Assembly (NCBI RefSeq): GCF_000006565.2
Contig: NC_031477.1
Location: 3,871,137-3,935,136, forward strand
Source of the DNA: Toxoplasma gondii ME49
Lineage: Eukaryota; Apicomplexa; Conoidasida; Eucoccidiorida; Sarcocystidae
Length of the DNA stretch: 64,000 bases
Direction of reading: 5' to 3'
The notes below the pieces were generated by a model, which worked only from the letters and a program-made list of their open reading frames with translations, searched no databases and was not told the DNA's origin. Both the position numbers and the translations under genes were made by a program. Below, in pieces: positions 48,369 through 60,511 of this stretch (positions are counted from its first letter, which is position 1; every line of letters starts with the position of its first letter).

Positions 48369-50177
48369 ATGGCCAAGAAGGTAGCGCTCGTCACCGGAGG
48401 AAACAAAGGCATTGGCTTCGGTGTGACAAGGAAACTGTGCGAAAGGCTTCCGAAGGACAGCTGGGTAGTCCTCCTTGGCACCCGCGACGTCTCCAATGGA
48501 GAGGTACGTCTGTTCTTGAGTGAGAACAAAGGCAGCAAGAATGTCTTCACGTTCCATACACTCCTTTTTGATCCAGGTGAGATGCACAACACTAGCTGGG
48601 TCGCTTCCTGTGTCTCGCTTTTGCTCGGATTTCAATGTGAATGTGCGTTTTTACGTTTGAGACCTGAGGCCTCTCGCAAGTTGTGAACAGAATGTGAAGT
48701 GGTTTTCTGTGTATCTGTTGTGGTTACCCTCAAAGTCACTGAACTGAAAAGCAGAGAACAGAATTGGTCCTCCTACGTTGACACATTTATACACGTCCAA
48801 ACACGTATTTCGGTGGTGGACACCGGGCAGCCTAGACAGCTGAGCAAGAGTCACCTCGTGGAAGGAGCGAACGGACTGTGCCAACTGGGTTTCCCGTTTC
48901 TTGCATTTTTGTCCACAGCTTCCCCGTGGATAGAAGATTCTCTTTATCGCCTGTGTCTGCTCACACCGCCAATCCTTGCATTCACATGGTCTCCATCTAA
49001 GTACCTCCTACTGCTGTACACAACGTTGGAGCACGCTGTTTCACTTGACAGTCCACGCTGGTATCTGTAGTGCCTGTTGAGGCGCTCAAGGAAGATTAAA
49101 TCCTGTGTATGCTTCAAGGGATGTAAGGTGCTCGATCCTGATATCCAAAGAGACATTCGCTTAAAACTCTTTGTCTCCTGTACGTCTCCGTTTCAGCGAG
49201 CTCTGACGAACCTGAAGGAGTGTGGACTCCCCATGCTGCCTGTCGTACACCAGCTCGACATCACAGATTCCACAAGCTGCAAACAGATGAAGGATTTCAT
49301 TCATCAGAAATATGGAGGCCTCGACCTCCTCGTTAACAACTCAGGTGAGAACGAGCGGTGTTTCTCCCAGTGCGAAAAACGCGTTTCTTCCAACATCAGT
49401 GCGGCCGCGCATTCCGAGATCCATGAGTGAACTCTCTCGGTGTGTGGGCGGCTTTGCCAAGGCAACTGCGTTTCCACGTGTTTGCCAGCTCCTCTTTCTC
49501 CAAGATAGACGTTTTCACTTCTTCGACTCTTGCCCTCAGCCTCGTTCCCCGATCTAGATTCTTCCCTATACACAAATATACACATGCAAACAAACATGTA
49601 TATATATATATATATATATATACAAATATATATAGATATGTGCTTGTGTTTGTTTGTGTATTTACGTAAATGAGAGCTGTGTGTGCCGGTCCTTCACGTA
49701 TATGGACGGGGGTGTCTGCCCTCCCCGGCGCTTTCTTCTTTTCCTTCGTGTCGGATTCTTCCGTCTCTCTGGCCTCTTTCGTCCGTAGGCTTTGCGTTCA
49801 AAAGGAACGCGACAGAGTCCAAGTACGAACAGGCGAAACACACGATTGGCGTCAACTACTTCGGGACGAAACAGGTAGGCAGAGACGGCAGAGACAAAAA
49901 GAAGCTCAGAGAAGAACTGCGTGGTGGTCTGACGACGCAGTTCAGCCGGACCTGCCGAAAGGCCTTGCGTCGTCACGTGGAAACATGCATAGAGGTGTCT
50001 TTCAACATTTATACCTGCGCACATGCAAATCATCGCATCTCACACCTACTCTCATGTGTGCAGGAGTAGCTTGGTCTGCATCTCTGGATTTTTTACACTT
50101 TTGTGTCCAGCTACACAGACAGAAGCCTCGTTTTTACTCCGTTCACAAAGACTGCCATTACAGATCCGTGTCGGCAC

Positions 50178-50217
<40 letters not shown>

Positions 50218-51930
50218 GTATATCATCCGTTTACGGCGCCGCTTGTACACATCATATATATATATATATATGATTCTTGTTTTAGTCCTTCCCTCCGGCT
50301 TTGTGTCTTCCTGGAGGCCTCTCGTGTGTTGCGTGCACTTGCTGATGATCTACGGAACGGTGTGCTCCTGACTGCAACGATACTTGCTTTTCGAAAGCGG
50401 AACTCCTCAGCTTACACTGACCCTCCGAGTGTGACCAGTGCATCCAGATGTGGAGCGCTACCATCTGGCCATCAGGTCCGTGTGTTGCGCTGCTGGTTTT
50501 CCAGATCACCGAAACTGTTCTCCCCATCATGCGGGACGGCGCGCGTATCATCTCCGTCGCCTCCATGTGCGGCAAAATGGGCTTGGAGCACATGAGTGAG
50601 GAACATCGTCGAGCAATTCTCTCTCCAGATCTCTCTTTCGAGGTTCGTCGAAAATGTGCACTTCCGTCCTGGCGTTTCTCTCTGTGTTGCCGACACTCGT
50701 GTCCGCACGGCGCAACCTGGAGATATCTTTGCTTGAAAGTCCTGCGGACCGCAAGAGCGTCTAAAAACTCCAAGTGGATGTATTCTCAGTGTCTCTGCAA
50801 CTTTCCTCAGCCTTCGCTCTCTCCTTTCGACGCGGAATTTGCTAGCGTCTCCGAATCTGCATGCACGTGTGCCGCAAAGGATATATATATGTACATAAAT
50901 GCAGGAATGTACGTATGTGTGCAAATATGTATAGTTATGCATGCGCGCATGTGTGGATGGCCAGACCGAGACTGCTCTCTGTTCAGTATGTTCTTGTCGG
51001 TTTCTGCACATGCTTCTGAGGACTTGACTTTACTCGATTTGCAGAAACTGGACGACATGATGAAGCAGTACATCGAGGCTGCGAAGACTGATGAGCTCAC
51101 GAAGCTCGGCTGGCCGGAAAGCACCTACGAAATGTCCAAGGTGGGTGGTGGAACGCGCTTGTGTACATACACCTGAATGCACACATGCTGATCCGGTCGC
51201 GAGCTCGGGTGTACGTGCACCACCTGCGAAGTCTGAGTGCACAGGTTTTCTGGTGTGCTCCGACTTCCTTGTCCAGGTAGCCCAGGGCAAGCGGCGGTTT
51301 CTTCTGCGATGCGTTTATATCCGTTTCGTCGTTTCTGTCCTCTGAATTGTTTCTAGGCTGGAGTCATCGCAGCCACCGAACTGTGGGCGCAAGCTGCCGA
51401 CAAGAACGCCCTCACGCCGCAGGGAACGAAGGGAATGTTCGTTGCATGCTGCTGTCCAGGCAAGCTCTTCTTCGTGTGTCACTTGCTTTCGTTTGCTCGC
51501 TTCCTCAGTCGTGGACGTTTTTCTTCGCAGAACCTCGCTTCCTTCGCTCGGGACGTCCCCCTCCCTCGCGACGTTCCCTGTGTTTCTTTCTCCCCTCCTT
51601 TCACTTGGTGTGTCCTGTCTTGCAGCAGCCGTGATGCGCTTCGTCCTGCCCGTGGCGTCTGGCCTCATTCCGTTTCTTCTTGCATCCGCATCTTTCCTCT
51701 CTGACGCGCTTTTTCCAGGGTGGTGCAGAACCGACATGGCGGGATACGAGCACCCGCCGCTGAGCGCAGACGAAGGCGCTGAGAGAGTCGTGGACTTGTG
51801 TCTGGCGGGCGGCGACGAGGAGCAGGGACAGTTCTTGATGGAGAAGAAAGTGGTGCCTCTGTCCTTTCCGCAGAAGTTCTCCGGCAAGACGGTCCCCTGC
51901 CAGCAGTGGCTGTCGACGCCGGTGGCCTGA
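48369..51930 (+). CDS. Short-chain dehydrogenase/reductase, carbonyl reductase (CBR1)-like
   Basis: Seven exons: 48369-48503, 49197-49344, 49789-49874, 50505-50642, 51045-51140, 51357-51459 and 51719-51930 (TGA). They give 305 aa (CBR1 is 277). The protein begins with the Rossmann glycine motif (KKVALVTGGNKGIGFGVTRKL), followed by LDITDSTSC, LDLLVNNSG, GVNYFGTKQ, catalytic Ser143 in ISVASMCGK, Tyr197 and Lys201 in STYEMSK, and CCPGWCRTDMAGY near the C-terminus. The long insert between Ser and Tyr (about 50 residues) is the CBR1 hallmark and suggests a monomeric NADPH-dependent carbonyl reductase acting on quinones or other carbonyls in the cytosol. Intron 6 has a GC donor (CCAG|GCAAGC), needed to keep CPGW. 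All others are GT-AG. An in-frame ATG at 48081 would add 96 residues. Confidence 0.93.
49596..49640. repeat. (TA)n array in SDR intron 2
   Basis: TA run with GATA ending, between exons 49197-49344 and 49789-49874. Confidence 0.9.
50177..50275. repeat. Two (TA)n arrays in SDR intron 3
   Basis: TA runs at about 50178-50214 and 50253-50272, separated by a 38-base unique spacer, upstream of the exon at 50505. Confidence 0.9.
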
Positions 51931-54265
51931 CAGCGTCTGTTGGTGAGAGAAGGGAGACAGAAATGGCGAGGAAAGGCGCAAGGGATGAGAGCGACGGGGG
52001 ATTCAGCAGAGTCTTCGCTGCTTCCAGAGCGACAGGCGGCAAGTTGCGCAGGAGAGAAGAACTTTTACAAAGGGGGACGCGCCGCGTGCATGCAGGACTG
52101 TTTCTACAAAGGCTTTGTGCCGAGATGCTCTCTCACAGGCTTTGGCCGAAAGCGACACGAGGCGACGAAGAGGACGAGGCAAGAGGAGAACGAGGGTGGA
52201 AAACGAAAACTGAAGACAAACGAACAGAATTGAAGCCGCGGGTCTGGGGACAGGACGCCCGATGAGGTCAGCTGCCTCGTGCGTCTGCGAGAAGGCTCTG
52301 TCCGGGAAAAAACGAGGCGACGCAGCAGAATGTGAAAGACACTGGAAACTGAGAGGAGCGGAGGACGCTGACTGCGGGCGTCACTACACTCCGGGGTGGT
52401 TTGAGCGTGAATGGGCAGCTGTCACCCAGAAGTCGATGGTCCTCAACAGACACACTCTTCTACATAGGTGTCTATAAATGTCTCTTTCACATATAACTAT
52501 ATATACGTATATATAGTATATATATGTATGTATATGTGTTGATGTAATTGGGTACGGTATTTATGCATGCCAGCTGCGGATATATCTATGCCAGTATGCG
52601 TTGTATATTTGTTATTTGATTTTGTATGTACGTGGCACGGAGTCGGTGACAGGTGAGTCTGTGTGGTGACTAAGCACACGGACCTGGAGAGGAAATCGAA
52701 GAAACTCTTTCCTTTGCAGTCTTCGCCGTCTTTGAGGCGAGAGCGGGTGCGTTCTGCGAAGAAATGGACCTTCCATATCCGAACGTATGTTCACAGACAA
52801 ATGTGGGCCGGCCTCAAAGGCTCTCTCCTTGTCCCCCGGAGAGTTGTCAGTGGCAGAGCAGACTGTGTTTCTGTTGAAACGATTTGAAATCTCAGCTGGC
52901 GAGCTCAAATCGGATAAACGGCGACATGAAAATTCGAGCGTTTATATATGTGTACATATAGATGCATATATATATATATATACATACGTATATACACACA
53001 TATACATATATATGCATATATGTATATGTATATATGTATACATAAATGTATAAATATAAGCATATACATATGTATACTTCAGCCGAAAGGGTGGCGCTGT
53101 ACAGTCGAGGCGTACGCCATGCAGTTTTCCTCTGCTATAGAAATATCGTGACCGCGGGTAATACGTGTGAATACGTAGGATGTGAATATCTACATGTGTG
53201 TAGAAAAAGATCTAAATAGGTGTGCATGTCTACTTGCAACACATCGCTCTATATAGAGGTGTATGCACATGTGAAGGAATATATATATATATATATGTTT
53301 GGATAGCCGCTAACGTACAGTTATCCCAGATCTGTCCCAGAGTCGAACGAATGTCTCCCTATATTCCTAGATCACATGGCTCTTGCTTTTTTACACTGAC
53401 AGCGCGAAGGGAAGTGTGTCTCGAAAGAAGGCCCGTCTCGCCCTTTGTGGAATTCGGCCAAGGAAGGCGAGAGGAACTGCGAACCGGAAGAGACGGGGAA
53501 GGCTCTACACTCGACTCTCTCTGCTGAGAATCTGTCTCGGTGGAACAGAACATACTCAAGCGAGTTGGACGATAAGCAGTGCACGAAATTCTTTATCCTC
53601 GGGGCACTGAAGAAGGGCAACGCTTCAGTGTGAATTTGTAGCGCGCCTTTATGAGGAAGGTTGAAGGGATAAAATAAGAACTTGCTCCTCCCTGCTGTGC
53701 CTGCTGAAAGGGAGCAAAGAGAAGTGCAGGAGAGACGCTCAGGTGGTGCAGGACCTGATGGCGAACAGCCGCGTGAGACGGCACGGAAACACACAAAACG
53801 TCGAACTCAAGTGAAAAACCGGAAGATCGCAGCAGATCCAATCGGTACACACAAATCTACATGCAAACATACATGCAAGTGTATGTGTGTGTGTTTTTGA
53901 GTCTTCGGCGTGTCACGAGATTTGGGTGTACGTACACCTCGGAACCCTGGGCGCCTCTGTTCACAGCAGAGGCAGAGAGGCACAAGGGACTTGCTGTTTT
54001 CTTCAGGTGAGAGGATAATCGCGTCGCTTTGCCGGCATCTTTGGGATCCAAGGTCCTCCCAGGTTTCTTGTCTTGAGGCGTAAAAGCAGAAGAAAATTCT
54101 GACATAATTTTCAAGCCACAACTGCATGCAAGCATGAACGGAGTCACCTGCGCATACTTACATAAACGTTCTTAACCATATACGTACGAAGTTATGGTTT
54201 CGGGCTCGTGAGTGTCTCTCAATAAGTAGCTGAGTGCTTGCACGATACTTACATCAATGCATTCC

Positions 54266-54297
<32 letters not shown>

Positions 54298-55068
54298 GGC
54301 AGTGAATATGGAGAGTGTGTTGAACAAAGGTGGATGCTTTGCATTTTCTCTACATCTTCCGCGGGGGTGCAAGAGAAGCCGCGTGCGGGACAGGAGATCC
54401 AAAGATACCCCCCGTCGATGTGAAGCCGAGAAACGGTAAAGAACTGAAGCTGGCGGCGGTTCTTCTCGGTCTGTGGAGACCGGCTCCCTGTCCAGCGGCT
54501 TCCGTACCTTCTTGCCCTTGTTCGAAATTTTTTCTTCCGCGAGGCAGCTCGGAGGAGACTCAAAAGCATCGGAGAAACAATGACCCAGAAGGCAGAGATC
54601 GTTTCTCCAGCAGGACGGCGGAGAAAGCCGCCGTTGCTTGAGAGGCGGAACCAACGAAGGGAGACGGGAAAACCAAGAGAGAACTCGTTCTTGGTTGGAG
54701 GGAGACTAGAGTTTCCATCAGCTAATTCAATACTGTCTAGCAGGACAAGTGCACCTGCAGAGTTGAGTCTTTTTTCGACCGCAGACAAGACGTGGTCACC
54801 CCATGAAACGTCAAATGAGTTGCCATGCGCGCGCGGCTTTGCTCGCGACTCTTGACTGCTTTAACGGAGTGAACGCGCACGATGCACATGCATGGACTCC
54901 GCATGCCTTTGCGTCTCGCAACGCTCGGCAGCAAACGTCACAAGACGCTGACGACGACTTAGGTTTCCTTCCCCTGTCTCATAGGTTCAGCACTTAAGAA
55001 CGCGCATGGGGAATGAGCCTCGCGTTACCGCTTCCAACGTTTCCTCCACTCCAGGCGCAGACGCGAAT
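51931..55068. other. Convergent intergenic region, SDR / Nudix
   Basis: 3.1 kb of 3' flanks with no gene recognised on either strand. (TA)n arrays lie at about 52496-52540, 52966-53065, 53279-53297 and 54268-54297. A perfect copy of the 14-bp palindrome is at 53925-53938. The longest frames are in purine-rich sequence and carry no motif. Confidence 0.55.
52936..53075. repeat. TA/ATAC-rich array, intergenic
   Basis: About 140 bases of TATACATA-type sequence with a pure TA core, downstream of the SDR gene. Confidence 0.88.
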
Positions 55069-56832
55069 TCACAGCTCCCTCAGTTCCTTCAGCTTGTGCA
55101 GCGCCATGAAGAGCATCATGCACCCTGTGCTGGTAATCCGTCCGTGCAAGGCGAGCCAGACCGCTTCGTCAGGAGTGATTTCGTGGACGGGGAGAATGAT
55201 TTCGTCTTCGTCGAGAGGGCGAGGATCCGAAACTTTCTGCGCATCTTTCACGATGTAAGGCAAGAACTTCTGGCCTGTGTACTTTGCTCCCGGGAGCGAC
55301 CGATCTGGCGAATCCATTACGGGGATCAGCGTCCCGCCGCGCTGCGCAAACAGCAGGCAAACAGGGGGAAACGGCTTCCAGAAGGAAACAGAGAAGAGGC
55401 TCACGAGGCCTTGGTGATGCCTCCACAGACGACGCAGAAAAGAGCTGGACGAACGGGAGCAAGCGAAAGAGAGGAGACAGAGGGAGAAAGAGATGGACGA
55501 CAGGGAGCCAGCGAAAGAGAGATGAGGGAGCGAGACTTGATCAACGGTCTGCAGTTCACGAGCGACGCGCGTGGCTGAGGCAGCGTTTGAAAAAGACAAA
55601 GAAAAAATGGTCACAAAGACAGACAGAAACGGTAGACTCACCAGGTGCGCTTCTTCTTCAGTCTCACATCGCACGCAGTCCTCAACGCTCGCATGCTTCT
55701 CCTCGTACAGCCCAGCCACGAGAGTGTACATGCCTCTCTCGTTTACACCTGGACAATACTCCTGCAAACGAAAAAACGGAAAGGGAAGTCGAACACTCAA
55801 AAAAGCGAAAGCAGACTTCCCTCGCAAGCCCTGACGCCCACCTCTTTTGATCGCGTGACCTCCCTCACGTTCTTCCTTCCTTTTCCTACTCTTTTGCTCC
55901 TCTCTCTGACGAGTTCTTTCTCCCTCTTGTCCTCGTCTTCTCCATTTCGGTTCGTCGGCGCTTTTCCGCTGGTGTTTTTCTGTGCAGCTTCAGCGAGTGT
56001 GTTCTCTCACTGAGGGGGGTTCTTCTCCTTCAATGTCGCCCTCCTCCGGCGGCTTGTCTTTCTACTTTGAAACACAGCTTTGTGTCTCGCATGCGTTCGC
56101 TCTCTCCTGCAAAGAGTCCCCGCCTGTCTTGCTTTCCACGGCAGAGAGCTGCCACACCCAAGAAGGTGCACCGATTCTTCTTCTCTTTCTCTACCTTGAG
56201 GAGCGTCATAGTTTTTGTTTTGGAACACCAAGGAAGGACGAGGACGGCGGGCGGCGCATCTGTGACGTCAAAGGTCACTGGTTGGCCGTTCGGGAACTGC
56301 ACCTGCCGCTTGATCACTGAGAGGGAAAACGGCGACACACGAAGAAAGAAGAAGACATAAAATCGGGATGTGACCAGGGCGTAAAAACTGCCGAGGCACA
56401 GAAAGCCGCAGCGCGGAATGCAATGGAAGCGGAAGAGAGGCCGACACAAGAAAAAGCAGGGCAGAAGAAAGGAGGAAACGCGAGACACGGATCAGAAGCC
56501 TTGAGAAACGACGGAGCGAAGGGCCAGAAGAAGAAGAGACGAACGAGAAAAAACAGGAAGACGAAGAAGAAGGAAGGAGAAAGAAGGGAGGGAGAGGAAG
56601 AAGAAGGCAGACAGACAGACGAAGGAAAAGAAAAGGCAGAGAAGGGAGCAAAGGGAGGATCGGCAGCTTGAGCAGAAGGAAGTGAAAGAGAAGAAACACT
56701 CGACGCGAGAAAAAAACGCGTACCATTTCTCCAGCCTCGATAGACAACTCTTTCAGATAAAATGGGCAAGCCACCCCCGCCTGAAAGAAGCTCTGCGAGG
56801 CGGGCGGCGGAGGGGATCTTCGGCAGCGGCAT
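55069..56832 (-). CDS. Nudix-fold protein with degenerate Nudix box
   Basis: Four exons in transcript order: 56832-56724, 56316-56195, 55761-55642 and 55341-55069 (TGA). They give 207 aa, GT-AG and phase-consistent. The layout is that of ADP-ribose/sugar-nucleotide Nudix enzymes: VVYRGWRNVIKRQVQFPNGQ, FDVTDAPPAVLVLPW, then the expected beta strand and loop EYCPGVNERGMYTLVAGL. The Nudix helix follows (residues 94-117, GLYEEKH..VRCETEEEAHL). After it come GGTLIPVMDSPDRS, a YTGQKFLPYIVKD strand and DEDEIILPVHEITPDEAV, as in that subgroup. The metal-binding ETEEE glutamates are kept. The first glutamate of the box, the arginine before the glutamates and the final glycine are replaced. Either substrate preference is altered or catalysis is weak. 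The start is the first ATG giving a family-sized protein. The frame is open further upstream but looks like pyrimidine-rich leader. Confidence 0.8.
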
Positions 56833-58964
56833 GGGGTGTGGGTGAACGACGTCCAGACCGAGAGAAAACGCGACTTCCACGAAGCGAGGGAGGGAGAAGA
56901 AAAGATCGAACGCGGCGACAGACGGACACAAAGAGAAGCGACGGAAAGAGACAGAAAGACGCGAGGACGACGAGGAAGGGAAGAGAGAACAGACGGAAAA
57001 CGCAGTGACGAAGAACAGAGGGTGAAGAACAGAGGGAAGAGAGGAAAGAGAAAGAGGGAGATGAAGAGTAGCGGGCAACAACGAAGCAGCCTCGAAGACG
57101 AGAAAGGGCATGACAGAAGTTGAAAAACAAGACGCCTCCCTTAACGGACTGTCTCTTCTTCAGTCTCCGCGACTTCTTTCTTCCCCGGCCACCCAGTTCG
57201 ATCCTTTCCTGGCCCTTTCTCGATTGCTCTGCAAAATGCAGAGAAAAGGTGAGAGAACAAAGTTCACGCAGCTGAGAGAAGATCCTTTTTCGTGGCTCTT
57301 GCAGAGAGCGCAGAAGGCTCTCCCTGGTCTCGCCTGTCAGTACACCAGCACACACCTGCGAGAGCGAGACAGGGCCAGCCTCTCTGTTTCAGGAGAAAGA
57401 GAGGAAGAAGAAGAACGGGGAGGAGAAGAGCGCATCTGTCTTTCTTTCGTTCTCCCCTGTGCACGGTTGAGTTCTGCGCAGAAAGAATCCGACGGTTGCT
57501 CTGAGGAACCGCGGAGTGTCTTGGTGAGTCAAGCGGGGGAACGCGGCAGAGAGGCACCTGGGTGCTTTTTACACACTCACCGAGTGCGGTGTACCTGCAC
57601 CGCAGCGGAGGAGAAAGAACTGGATAAGGACGAGACACTCAGCTTTTCGTGTCTTTCGTGTGTGGCTTTTTGGGCGGGAAGAAAGTCCTGCAGACCAGCG
57701 AAGTCCCGGAAAGGGCAGAGCAGGAAAAGCCGCCGACAAGAAGCGCGTTGCCCCTGCATGCAAGACGAGGAGTAGCTTGCTTTCTTCGCAGACGCTCTGG
57801 CTGGGCGCTGCAGATGAACCTGGGTGCGATGCCTTGCGTTTTCCGTCTGTTGCAGGGGCTAGAGGTTCGTCAGTGTGAAATTCAGCTGTGTGTCGATGGC
57901 GAATTTGAAGATAAGCTGTCGTGTGTCTGACTGTCCGCGGTACCCGGCGAAACGCGTTCCTGCGTCTGCCAGGGTGTGTGTACACCCGAAGGGGGGTTAG
58001 CGTTTTCGTCACCGCCGTCGCCTAGCAAACAATCTGTGACTGAGTTTTCCTCGCTCTCGCAAGTCTTTCTGTCTCGAGAAAGGGGACGTAGGAGAGCGAG
58101 TCGAAGAAGTTGTGCCTTTGCATCTCCGGCGTCTTCGAGGCTTCGCGAAGAAGCGAATCCGTCTGTGAAGCAGAGCTTGTCATCTCGTCCCCGTCTTACT
58201 CCTCAGAGCCTCTCGTGTCTTTTCTTCTTCTTTCTTGCCTCTTCTTCACAGAGATACACAGGTACGGGAGGGATGCACGCAAGTGCCTAAGGCTGAGTGA
58301 TTGCAGAGGCTTCTTTTACCTTATATCGGCCTCTGCCTCTCTCGAATGCGTTCCCCTCCGAAGCCTGCAGTGTACAGACACCTTGTCAGGTCTGGGAATC
58401 TGCCTTCCGTCTCCTTCTCTCCACCGCTCGAGCCTTCTCAGCTAAGAAGAAGAATAACTCCATGTGCGTGAAAGCTTGTTTTTTCGGGGCTTCTCTCTTG
58501 ATCGTCTGAACCTTCGAGGGAGGAAACAACGTGGACCTAAATCTAGGAACTCCGACGAGTTTCTCCGGTGCATGCACCCAGCAGGTGTATCAAATACTGT
58601 CTCTGCAGGTGACCGTCTCTTGCTCCGTTTGCGTCTGCGACTTTCTCCGCGTGACTGTCTGTTTCAAGCACACGGGCCTCGCGGAAGACACAGAAGCGGC
58701 GAAGGCTCTCGGCCTCTCTCGCCTCGCTGGCTTCCCGCCGTTCGTCTCCTTCTGCTGGAGCGCCTGCGTCTTTGAACTCGCTCGTTGAGGTGTGCATACA
58801 CTGCACACCACGGGTGTTGGGTGTCTGCGAGCCAGAAGGGAATCTCGGCCCGTCTTCTCTCGCGTGTCTTCTGGACGAGTGCTGCGGCTGCATGATGTCG
58901 TGGAAAGCAGCAGTGTTTCTACGTGCAGTGAGTGGGGACTGCTCTTCCAGAACAAGCCGAAATC
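56833..58964. other. Divergent region upstream of the 59-kb gene; possible unplaced exons
   Basis: The 56833-57110 part is A/G-rich on + (Nudix 5' UTR). The rest is mixed. Two short stretches read like coding sequence: about 57816-57929 (NLGAMPCVFRLLQGLEVRQC) and about 58609-58788 (VTVSCSVCVCDFLRVTV onward to a TGA). I could not join either in phase to a neighbour. They may be 5' exons of the 59-kb gene or chance. A palindrome variant (GGTGTGTGTACACC) lies at 57973-57986. Confidence 0.35.
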
Positions 58965-59939
58965 ATGGAGACGCAAGCAGCTTCTCTTCAGTCTCCTCTT
59001 GCGCTCGCCACGCAGAAAGCCGAAGCGCAGACAGTGCGAAACGCGTCCGCGGGAGCCGACGCCTCAGATCCGCGCAGCCAGCCGTCAAGTGTACATACAC
59101 CCGGCGAAGAGGGGTGGTGTGAAGGCGCCTCCGCCTCTCTCGGCGACCGTCCAGCGAAGGCTTCTGCAGCAAGAAACGGGAAGAGTGTCCGCTTTTCTTC
59201 TTCGAGCGACAGAGAGACGTCTCCTGTCGTTTCTCTTGATACCGCGACTTCCGCTGAGGACATCCACAGGCGCCAGAGTCACCGAAGTCAAGACCGAGGA
59301 GAGGCAAACGAGAAACGCCCCTGCGGAGCGTCCGCCTCTTCCTTAGCACCCTCCTGTCCAGGCGAAGAACCTCGAGACAGCGAACGTGGAGACATAGGAC
59401 GCCGAGACGAAGAACTTGGAAACGAAGGAGGTGAAGGTGCATGGGTTTCAGGAGGAGACGATGGAGGCGGGAGGAAGAGAGTTGTTCTGCGCGAGAGAGC
59501 AGGGCCTCTCTCTGTGTGCCTGCCGAGAAGTCCGGAAGAGCGAATCAACGCGCTGTTGAGTCTGTCTCTGGACGAAGCCGCAGCGGCGATGAACGCGGAC
59601 GCCCGGCGTCTTCGAAACGGCAGAGGCACAGCGCGAGCTATTCGCCAAATCACACCACATGGAGAAGACGCAGAGGTTGCAGGAGGCATTTCGAACTCTC
59701 GCAGTGTTCTGGGGCAAAGTCTGAGCGCAGGGTTGAGGCGACCGCGGATTCGAGTTGCCACGAGAGAGAATCGACATGAAGAAATACACGATGAAGGAGA
59801 CGAAACGCTCGACGAAGCAGAAGAGGATGACGCTGACATCGCCCCGTGGCTGCGAGCTTTCAGAAAAACGCTTCTCCTTCCTCTCAGTGTTGGAACGCGT
59901 GGATGGAAATGCCTTGACCGCGTCGAAGTTGGCGAACCC
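58965..59939 (+). CDS. Unrecognised charged protein exon with UAP56-binding-like motif
   Basis: An open frame of 325 codons from ATG 58965 to a good donor (CCC|GTAAGC), or possibly starting after the acceptor at 58950. Composition is Ser/Ala/Glu/Arg-rich and looks coding rather than pyrimidine-biased. No domain is recognised. Residues 197-215 (LLSLSLDEAAAAMNADARR) loosely resemble the UAP56-binding motif of mRNA export adaptors (SLDDIIxxNR). An acidic block (about 290-305) precedes APWLRAFRKTLL. The downstream exon is not identified. The next gene model starts 570 bases further on and could be the same gene with a missing small exon. Function is unknown. Confidence 0.4.
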
Positions 59940-60511
59940 GTAAGCCTTGCCTCCTCTCAACTAAATCCTATTTCCACGCAAAAAATATTATGTATGTATG
60001 TATATCGCTGAATATATAATCGCACGCATGTGCAGAGCCGATCGAGACGAGATAGACTGGATCGACAGCTTTGCATGCAGGCATACGTGCATACATATAT
60101 ACATGTATGCTTTTGCACAATTCGTAGCCTCGTAAGCCTTGCGTCGTGGCTCTCCACTAAATCGCACATACACATTTATTTTTAAAGAGATAAACATATC
60201 TGTATACAGAAATGATAGGTCCAATCCACTGGGTAGATAGACGTGCATAAATATATATCTATATATATATCTATCTATATATATATATGTTGAATATGCG
60301 AACGGATCGACATGTGCATTTCTTTTTTTCTAACATGTGTTTTCACTTACGATGCACGGCTTTCCTTCTCTCTCGCTCTCCCTGTTCCCGTCGTCGCGTG
60401 TCTCGCTCTGTCACCGCTTTTTCTTTTCTGCGACACTGTACAAGGACGCATCACCCTTCGGCCAATCGTTCGCCATTCGTCGCTTCTGTTTCTCCTTTGA
60501 GAACCACCGTA
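59940..60511. other. Intron or intergenic stretch with TA arrays
   Basis: After the donor at 59940 comes sequence with ATGTATG, CATACAT and (TA)n (about 60249-60290), then T/C-rich sequence up to the ATG at 60512. Whether this is an intron or the 5' region of a separate gene is undecided. Confidence 0.5.

Noticed and set aside
52936..53075. TA-rich tract considered as a possible replication origin or centromeric element
   Set aside because: It is one of more than 20 similar short arrays in introns and 3' flanks, with nothing special around it.
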